A stretch of 18,425 nucleotides of DNA from Oscillospiraceae bacterium (GTDB lineage Bacteria > Bacillota > Clostridia > Oscillospirales > Ruminococcaceae), in the NCBI GenBank assembly GCA_020024175.1, contig JAHHUB010000012.1, positions 1-18,425 on the forward strand, read 5' to 3'. Within the stretch, counting starts at the first letter, position 1. Each line of letters begins with the position of its first letter. A program made the translations under genes and the position numbers. The notes below the pieces were generated by a model. It had not been told where the DNA came from and made no database searches. It saw only the letters and a program-made list of their open reading frames with translations. Positions 6,315 through 11,885 of the stretch are shown piece by piece.

Positions 6315-7877
6315 TTAACTTATTCTGTGATTGCGGTTTTGAGAAATATTTTTTCGGTTTTGTTTGGACGCCATATTGGCTTTATTTTGAGTGTTGGGAC
6401 GGGGGTGATTTTTAGGATATTGTGGAGATTTTGTATGTACCTGTGATTTAGGCTGAGGCTGAGTTCTGGATGGTACCATTGTGGTAGAAGTTGTCCGCAT
6501 TTTATATGGAGATGTCTGTCTTTCAATAATTCGCATAGTTTCCAGTTGTTTTTTGCGTTTTGCCGCCAGTTGTTTCTGGTGTTTCTTTTTGCGGCATAAA
6601 ATAGTAAAGTTTCTTATAAATACAAAAAACAAAAATGTAACAATAATTGCAGCGGTAACTCCTAAAGAAATAAGAGAAATTTCTCCTATTTGTAAAGCCA
6701 GCCACTGAATTTGTTCTTTTTTTGGTTTTTCTGTTACAGTGGATAATAAAGGTGTATATGAAGTATCCAGTTTTATCTTCATGGGAGAATTATTCATAAA
6801 TTCTTCGGCATAGTCGGGCAGATATATCTCCATTTCAATGGGACAATCATCTTGCTGGGATTTATCAACAGATGTAATATCGGGAAATTTATATTCAATA
6901 TCTTTACTGCTTACAGAACGGTGAAGAGCAATCTTAGCCGGAATAGACAAATACATATTCAAAGTGCCTATGACATTGGGTCCGTCAGTTACATCAATTT
7001 GTTTTGATTTAACATTTTGAGGAGAAATTGTATATTCTCTGAATTCATCAAAACCATAGTCAAAAAGTTTTTTGGTATCTTCATATTTGGTTTTAGGGTC
7101 GATGCTGTCCATTACAACAGCAATAAGTGTGCGATTGTTTCTGGTAGCTACTGTAACTTTTGTGTGATGTGATTCTTCTGTCCAGCCCAACTTTCCTCCC
7201 ACAACATCTTTGTAATAGTTAGGGTCATAGCTTTTGAGCATGGCATCCTGATTTGCAAAGGGTCTGGAAGGTTTTTTATTATTTGCAGGCATTTCATAAG
7301 TTACAGTACCCATAATTTTTAGAAAATCAGGGTTTTTTATAGCTTCTCGAGTTATCAGTGCCATATCATGAGCAGTGGTATAATGGTTTTCATCAGGAAG
7401 TCCGTGAGGGTTTGTAAAGTTTGTGGATACTGCTCCCACACTTTTGGCAAATTCATTCATTTTTTCTATAAATGCATCCTGACTGCCCGCTATATGTCTT
7501 GCTATTGCATTGCAGGCATCATTTGCGGACATTAACAAAGCAGCATATTGCATATCACGCAGAGTAACCTCTTCCCCCTCAATTAAAGCTATATGTGTTG
7601 CAGATAAATCAGATATGTAGTCATCTTTGGAAATAATAATTTTATCATCGGGATTTCCGTATTTAAATGACAAAGCTATTGTGGCAATTTTAGTTATGCT
7701 GGCAGGATATTTTACTTTGTCCATTTGCTTTTCATAAAGAATTTGACCTGTTCTGGCATCCATAAGTATGGCACTGTCGGAATATAAATAAGGTTTTTCC
7801 GAAGCATAGGCTTTAGTAAATACTGACGGAAATATGAGCGAAAGGACAATAAATAGGCAAAACAGTTTTTTTATCAA
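6315..7877 (-). CDS. D-alanyl-D-alanine carboxypeptidase (DacF/PBP5-like, S11) with long cytoplasmic tail
   Basis: Membrane-anchored penicillin-binding protein predicted to trim the terminal D-Ala from peptidoglycan peptides outside the cell. It has a signal peptide (about 1-26, ending KAYASE), then the S11 domain with nucleophile motif S60-I-T-K63 and S117-A-N119. The third motif is K229-L230-G231 where KTG is usual, in VVGGKLGWTEESHH. A beta-rich domain (about 275-375) follows, then one membrane helix near 403-421. The remaining hundred residues are strongly basic and rich in Gln, Asn, Pro and Ser. At 520 residues it is over 100 longer than typical DacF. The start codon is TTG with GGAG 9 nt upstream. 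The gene diverges from spoIID, so a sporulation-related role is plausible but unproven. Confidence 0.9.
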   Translation of the reverse strand: MIKKLFCLFIVLSLIFPSVFTKAYASEKPYLYSDSAILMDARTGQILYEKQMDKVKYPASITKIATIALSFKYGNPDDKIIISKDDYISDLSATHIALIEGEEVTLRDMQYAALLMSANDACNAIARHIAGSQDAFIEKMNEFAKSVGAVSTNFTNPHGLPDENHYTTAHDMALITREAIKNPDFLKIMGTVTYEMPANNKKPSRPFANQDAMLKSYDPNYYKDVVGGKLGWTEESHHTKVTVATRNNRTLIAVVMDSIDPKTKYEDTKKLFDYGFDEFREYTISPQNVKSKQIDVTDGPNVIGTLNMYLSIPAKIALHRSVSSKDIEYKFPDITSVDKSQQDDCPIEMEIYLPDYAEEFMNNSPMKIKLDTSYTPLLSTVTEKPKKEQIQWLALQIGEISLISLGVTAAIIVTFLFFVFIRNFTILCRKKKHQKQLAAKRKKQLETMRIIERQTSPYKMRTTSTTMVPSRTQPQPKSQVHTKSPQYPKNHPRPNTQNKANMASKQNRKNISQNRNHRIS

Positions 7878-7928
7878 AATTTTTTCTCCTTTATGTTGAA
7901 TTAATGTGAGTTTGAGTTTTCTTTATAT

Positions 7929-7956
7929 ATTTTACATTGTTTTTATGTAATGACAA
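7929..7956 (-). promoter_or_regulatory. Sigma-A promoter for the carboxypeptidase gene
   Basis: On the minus strand TTGTCA (7956-7951) and TAAAAT (7934-7929) are 16 nt apart. An inverted repeat, TTACAT (7932-7937) and ATGTAA (7945-7950), fills the spacer and could be an operator. The -35 box shares its bases with the ATGACAAA motif read toward spoIID. Confidence 0.6.
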
Positions 7957-7982
7957 AATTTATTTGCATCCTATGGTATAAA
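7950..7982 (+). promoter_or_regulatory. Candidate spoIID promoter with 21-nt spacer
   Basis: ATGACA (7950-7955) and TATAAA (7977-7982) are 21 nt apart, the same geometry as the spoIIE promoter in this window. In Bacillus subtilis spoIID uses sigma-E, and no clean sigma-E consensus is visible here. The call is therefore tentative. Confidence 0.35.
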
Positions 7983-8016
7983 TGATAAAAAAGATATTAA
8001 TAAGGCGGTGGGGAAA

Positions 8017-9111
8017 ATGAAAAACAGTGTAATTTTACTGTGTTTATTTGTGCTTATTATATTTATTATACCTCTAAGTGTTTTTTCACGCAACAAAAAT
8101 TATTTTGAACTAAATCCTATTACTCCAAAAGCAGAAAAAACTGCTGCAGATATTTCTTCACAAATTTCCGAAGAAGTACCTGCAGCAAAGCCTGCTGTAA
8201 CAGTGGAAAAAAAGCAAAACAACACAAATTTTTATACTCCAAAATACCATTGTGATTATTTTGAAATATATGATATAACAGAGAAAAAACTGAAAAAAAT
8301 AAATATGAGAGACTATGTAATAGGTGCTGTAGCGGCAGAAATGCCGCCTACATTTCATGATGAAGCTTTAAAAGCGCAAGCGGTGGCATCTCATACATTA
8401 GCAATAAGAAACAGGCTTGATAATATGGAAAAACCAGATAAAGAACTTCATGGGGGAGATTTTTCTGCTGATCCTACACGCAAAAAAGGCTATGTAACAA
8501 AAGAAACTATGAAGGAAATGTATGGAGATAAATTTGATTTTTACTACTCAAAATTGGAAAAAGTCTGTGATGAGGTTATGAACAAGATATTATTATATGA
8601 GGAAGAACCTATTATATCTGTGTATCATTCCACATCTTGCGGAGTTACGGAAAGTGCAGAAAATGTATGGCAGCATGGAGAAAACTATTTAAAACCTGTA
8701 AAAAGTGATGGTGATTTGCTTTCACCCTCCTATGAAACAATAGTTATTTTTTCCAAAGATGATACAGAAAATATTATAAAAGAAAATTACAGAGATATAA
8801 AATTAGATGAAAACCCCGAAAATTGGTTTAAAATAGTCAGCCGCTCCCCTTCCGGTTATGTTCTTCTTGTAGATATAGGTGATGTGAGTTTGGCAGGAAG
8901 AAATATAAGAGAAATATTCGGTTTACGGTCTACGGATTTTGATGTGGAATATAAAGATAACAGCTTTATATTTAAAGTGAGAGGCTATGGTCATGGTGTG
9001 GGACTTAGCCAATATGGTGCTGATTATATGGCAAGACAGGATCATTCATGGGAAGAAATATTAAAGCATTATTATACCGGTGTCATTATAGGTGAAATAA
9101 AAGAAAAGTAA
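8017..9111 (+). CDS. spoIID: Stage II sporulation protein D (SpoIID), peptidoglycan lytic transglycosylase
   Basis: Cuts glycan strands in the engulfment zone together with SpoIIM and SpoIIP, driving mother-cell membrane migration around the forespore. It has an N-terminal membrane anchor or signal (about residues 4-22) and a variable linker. The SpoIID/LytB domain contains VIGAVAAEMPPTFHDEALK, carrying the conserved Glu, followed by AQAVASHTLAIRN. It also has HSTSCGVTESAENVW and a C-terminal GYGHGVGLSQYGADYMA block. All are SpoIID signatures. GTG at 8008 is in frame, but the GGTGG-like ribosome binding site at 8007-8011 fits the ATG at 8017 (364 residues). No spoIIM, spoIIP or spoIIQ gene is nearby. 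The gene diverges from a carboxypeptidase, and a convergent terminator separates it from the S41-like gene. Confidence 0.95.
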   Translation: MKNSVILLCLFVLIIFIIPLSVFSRNKNYFELNPITPKAEKTAADISSQISEEVPAAKPAVTVEKKQNNTNFYTPKYHCDYFEIYDITEKKLKKINMRDYVIGAVAAEMPPTFHDEALKAQAVASHTLAIRNRLDNMEKPDKELHGGDFSADPTRKKGYVTKETMKEMYGDKFDFYYSKLEKVCDEVMNKILLYEEEPIISVYHSTSCGVTESAENVWQHGENYLKPVKSDGDLLSPSYETIVIFSKDDTENIIKENYRDIKLDENPENWFKIVSRSPSGYVLLVDIGDVSLAGRNIREIFGLRSTDFDVEYKDNSFIFKVRGYGHGVGLSQYGADYMARQDHSWEEILKHYYTGVIIGEIKEK

Positions 9112-9149
9112 AAACAGCTCTTCGGGTTTTTCTCGAAGGGCTGTTTATT
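9112..9149. terminator. Bidirectional terminator between spoIID and the S41-like gene
   Basis: A 12-13 bp stem (AACAGCTCTTCG with CGAAGGGCTGTT, one wobble pair) has a 9-nt loop. T-rich tracts lie on both strands, directly after the spoIID stop and just past the convergent gene's stop. Confidence 0.9.
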
Positions 9150-9158
9150 TATCAAAAA

Positions 9159-10892
9159 TTATACTTCTGTTTGTCTGGGGTGCTTTTTAACTTCTTCAAT
9201 AGCTCTGAGCAATATATCGTCAAATTCTGCTATTTCCTCAAAAGTTTCAGGCACTTTACCGTTTTTAACCATATCTGTGATTTTATCAAAATGTTCTCTG
9301 CTTAAACTTACTGTTATATCAGGAGAAACACCATAAACATTATTGCTGCTGCCGTCAGGATTGGTACTTTCAAATATATTTGTGCTGATTATAAGTCCGC
9401 TGTATTTTAAAGTAAATCCTGCTTCATGGTTTTGGAGTCCGTCCCCCAATGATTGTCTGCCGATAACTGTGGCAAGTCTATCGTTCTTTATCATATTTAT
9501 ATATTGCTCGGAAAATTCTCCGATAGTGTCATCTATTAGATAATATATATTTTTATCAGGTATTTGTGGGTTCCTTTTTGAGGTGATGTCATAGGACATA
9601 TACTGTTTTGTATCATCTTCGCTGTATACGCCGGTATCTTTTATAGCTGTAACACCCAGTTTTTTTTCTATTTCAAATTTTTTACCGGTATCTTTTCTCA
9701 AAGAATAGCTAAATTTAAGGTGTCCATCTTTGTTGTTAAAAAGAGAAAAGAATTTATTGAATACCGAATCTTCAAAGCCTGTTGAACATCCTCTTAAATC
9801 AATGATTATATTGTCATTTGCCATAATTTTATCCATAATATCTTCAAATCGGCTGATAGTATGGTAATCAAAATTGGGTATATGAATATAGCTGTAATTG
9901 TTTTCATTATCCATATAATACATGGGAAGGCTGAAATGGTCGCCGTATTCGGAAAATTCATATATCATTTTATATTTTTCATCACGGCTGAATACTTTTC
10001 CGAATTTATAAGCAAATTCCGCAGTTATATCAATAAACATATCTTTTGTTAAAATTTCGCCATCAGGACTTTTTAAAGTGAGAGTAACAGGTTCACCTTT
10101 TGTTTCATTAAAATAAAGGGATTCTCTGTAAAATCTTTTGTTTTCATCAAAACGGAGTTTTGAGCCAAAAAGATGTTTTTCTGTTACAAAATCCGAAATT
10201 GGTTTGCTGTTAACCTCAGTCAAAGTCCAATAAGTATAGGGGTTGCCTTCATTGGAACAGATATATTCAGAAGGCTCTGCACAGGTGAAAACATATGAAT
10301 TATCTTTATAAAGTTCATAGTATTGAGGCACAAATTTTTTAATATTATTGAATACCCGCGAAGTTCTGTCAACAAATCCCCGTCTTTCAGTGGCGGTTTT
10401 TTTAAGAACAGCATCAGTGTTTATATAATGCTTAACCCATTCAGGGACAAAAGTATCCATCATATGAAAATCTATGTATTCGTATTTCCCTGTCAGATCA
10501 GAGACAATACCCTGCATTGTGCAGAAAAACTCAAAATCGTTTTTGCAGTTTTCGGCGGATTCCTTGTAAAAATCCTTTCTTTCTGCAAAATCTATGCCCA
10601 GTTCTTCTTTTGCAGCAATTATATTGGGATTATGCTGAATAATGGTATCACAATATTGAAGAACATCATAAACCCTTTCTTTTTTATTCATTTGGTTATA
10701 GTAGGGAACCTGTGCATATATGCCAGCACAGGGGTCATTTTTATCGTAGTCTTTAACGGCTTTGGGAACTCTGAAAGTCAGTTCATTACTGAATTCGGAT
10801 TGCATACAAGCAAAAATTATAAAACCGAAACAGACAATAAACACAGCAGAGATAAGAATATAAGAACAAATTTTAAACCGAGAGTTTCTCAT
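9159..10892 (-). CDS. S41-like peptidase homolog, probably lacking catalytic residues
   Basis: A 577-residue cell-surface protein with an N-terminal membrane anchor (about 8-28; the IFAC before residue 30 is a weak lipobox candidate). A PDZ-like stretch (about 221-283, around YWTLTEVNSKPISDF) precedes an S41 C-terminal protease core: NIIIDLRGC near 363-369, YYLIDD near 450-455, ATVIGRQSLGDG near 474-485. In active CTP-type S41 enzymes the nucleophile serine lies in a TASASE-like motif and the lysine in GKG. Here the aligned positions read TIGEFSE and GDG, so serine looks replaced by Glu459 and lysine by Asp484. Either this is a pseudoenzyme or a divergent tricorn-like member. The start is the ATG at 10892 with AAGGAG 8 nt upstream, not the in-frame TTG at 10913. 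It has its own promoter and converges on spoIID. Confidence 0.75.
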   Translation of the reverse strand: MRNSRFKICSYILISAVFIVCFGFIIFACMQSEFSNELTFRVPKAVKDYDKNDPCAGIYAQVPYYNQMNKKERVYDVLQYCDTIIQHNPNIIAAKEELGIDFAERKDFYKESAENCKNDFEFFCTMQGIVSDLTGKYEYIDFHMMDTFVPEWVKHYINTDAVLKKTATERRGFVDRTSRVFNNIKKFVPQYYELYKDNSYVFTCAEPSEYICSNEGNPYTYWTLTEVNSKPISDFVTEKHLFGSKLRFDENKRFYRESLYFNETKGEPVTLTLKSPDGEILTKDMFIDITAEFAYKFGKVFSRDEKYKMIYEFSEYGDHFSLPMYYMDNENNYSYIHIPNFDYHTISRFEDIMDKIMANDNIIIDLRGCSTGFEDSVFNKFFSLFNNKDGHLKFSYSLRKDTGKKFEIEKKLGVTAIKDTGVYSEDDTKQYMSYDITSKRNPQIPDKNIYYLIDDTIGEFSEQYINMIKNDRLATVIGRQSLGDGLQNHEAGFTLKYSGLIISTNIFESTNPDGSSNNVYGVSPDITVSLSREHFDKITDMVKNGKVPETFEEIAEFDDILLRAIEEVKKHPRQTEV

Positions 10893-10925
10893 AGAAATTT
10901 CTCCTTTTAGCAATTAGTGTTGTTA

Positions 10926-10954
10926 ATTATATGACAAAATATTATGGAAGTCAA
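10926..10954 (-). promoter_or_regulatory. Sigma-A promoter for the S41-like gene
   Basis: On the minus strand TTGACT (10954-10949) and TATAAT (10931-10926) are 17 nt apart, a near-perfect match. The ribosome binding site follows about 24 nt downstream. Confidence 0.85.
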
Positions 10955-10966
10955 CAAATATTTTGT
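10934..10966. repeat. Inverted repeat around the -35 box of the S41-like gene
   Basis: ACAAAATATT (10934-10943) and AATATTTTGT (10957-10966) are perfect 10-bp inverted arms separated by 13 nt. They bracket the -35 hexamer, which is operator-like placement. The arms are AT-rich, so chance is possible. Confidence 0.45.
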
Positions 10967-11016
10967 GATTTAGACATAAAATACTAAATTTAATATATTA
11001 TTTTAGAAAATAATCA

Positions 11017-11043
11017 TAAAAAAGACGCTTTTATAAAAGCGTC
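11017..11043 (-). terminator. Terminator after the LbH acetyltransferase gene
   Basis: GACGCTTTT (11024-11032) and AAAAGCGTC (11035-11043) form a perfect stem; read on the minus strand it is followed by a run of T residues. It lies 10 nt past the stop codon. Confidence 0.88.
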
Positions 11044-11052
11044 CTAAAAATA

Positions 11053-11631
11053 TTAAAGTATAATATCATCATCTTCATCCAGCCATTTGACAACTTGAGC
11101 GGGATTGCCCGAAGCTACACAGTTGGATGGAATATTTCTGGTAACCACACTTTCCGGAGCTATAGCTGTACCATTTCCTATTATAACTCCTGCATTGATT
11201 ACACAGCCGGCACCTATCCAAACATCATCTCCGATAACTACAGGCATGGTGTTCTCCAGTCCCTGTAATCTTTCTACTTTTGGTGAAGCTTTTACTGCAG
11301 TGGTAACCATTACTCCCGGACCGAAATTACAGCGGTTTCCGATTTGTATTATTCCGTAATCAAGAAAAATACAACCATAATCTATTACACAGTCCTGCCC
11401 CATTTTGATATTAAGTCCATACTCACAGGAAAAAGGTGTATTGAGTTTTAAATTTACAATATCACTTTTTAAAAGGGTTTTCATAAGCTGATATTTTTCA
11501 GCATCTCTGGCAGGGGGAAGTGTGTTCATAGTAAAGAGGATATCAGAAGCTCTCTGTCTTAAAAGCACTAATTGTGTATCAAAACAATTATATAATTCTC
11601 CCTGTACCATTTTATTAAATTCTGACAGCAA
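11053..11631 (-). CDS. Maltose O-acetyltransferase-like protein (left-handed beta-helix), catalytic His missing
   Basis: Resembles sugar O-acetyltransferases of the Maa/LacA type, cytoplasmic trimers that acetylate sugars with acetyl-CoA. The N-terminal helical Mac region (MVQGELYNCFDTQLVLLRQRA) is followed by hexapeptide-repeat beta-helix sequence from about residue 70 (CVIDYGCIFLDYGIIQIGNRCNFGPGV) to VIGDDVWIGAGCVINAGVIIGNG. A C-terminal VASGNPAQVVKWL closes the domain. In active members a His sits in a TATHPLDPEER-like segment; here that place reads TAVKASPKVER, with Lys at the His position (residue 114 from the chosen start). Activity is therefore doubtful. The start is TTG at 11631, 9 nt after GGAG; the in-frame ATG at 11640 touches the ribosome binding site and is the alternative (195 residues). 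Confidence 0.85.
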   Translation of the reverse strand: MLSEFNKMVQGELYNCFDTQLVLLRQRASDILFTMNTLPPARDAEKYQLMKTLLKSDIVNLKLNTPFSCEYGLNIKMGQDCVIDYGCIFLDYGIIQIGNRCNFGPGVMVTTAVKASPKVERLQGLENTMPVVIGDDVWIGAGCVINAGVIIGNGTAIAPESVVTRNIPSNCVASGNPAQVVKWLDEDDDIIL

Positions 11632-11698
11632 AACTAACATCTCCTCTTTATCTAATCAAAATCAAAGCAATTCTCTTGAATTTTTTTATATATTATAA

Positions 11699-11727
11699 TT
11701 TATATCATATTTTTGTGAATTTTTCAA
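11699..11727 (-). promoter_or_regulatory. Sigma-A promoter for the LbH acetyltransferase gene
   Basis: On the minus strand TTGAAA (11727-11722) and TATAAA (11704-11699) are 17 nt apart. The leader to the ribosome binding site is about 50 nt. Confidence 0.6.
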
Positions 11728-11785
11728 ATATATTATTTTAACAGCCACATAGTCCTTAATAATCCGAAAAAACCGTATCATGGTT

Positions 11786-11818
11786 ATGACAAATTTTTTT
11801 GAGCTTTTGTTTTATAAT
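11786..11818 (+). promoter_or_regulatory. spoIIE promoter with 21-nt spacer and Spo0A-box-like sequence
   Basis: A perfect TATAAT (11813-11818) is preceded by ATGACA (11786-11791) with a 21-nt spacer. In Bacillus subtilis the spoIIE and spoIIG promoters have 21-22 nt spacers and need Spo0A~P. TGACAAA at 11787-11793 resembles the Spo0A box TGNCGAA with one mismatch and overlaps the -35. Regulation by Spo0A is inferred. Confidence 0.6.
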
Positions 11819-11836
11819 ATGAATACAAAATAAATC

Positions 11837-11872
11837 GTCGGTAAAAATCGGTACATACCAGTATATTCCGAC
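11837..11872 (+). promoter_or_regulatory. Possible leader stem before the spoIIE ribosome binding site
   Basis: GTCGG (11837-11841) can pair with CCGAC (11868-11872), closing a loop that holds an inner GGT/ACC pairing. It ends 1 nt before GGGAGG (11874-11879). This short stem could affect translation start; no more can be said. Confidence 0.25.
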
Positions 11873-11885
11873 AGGGAGGTATAAA

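Noticed and set aside
8008..8016. GTG at 8008 as the spoIID start
   Set aside because: It lies within the ribosome binding site itself; the ATG at 8017 has usable spacing.
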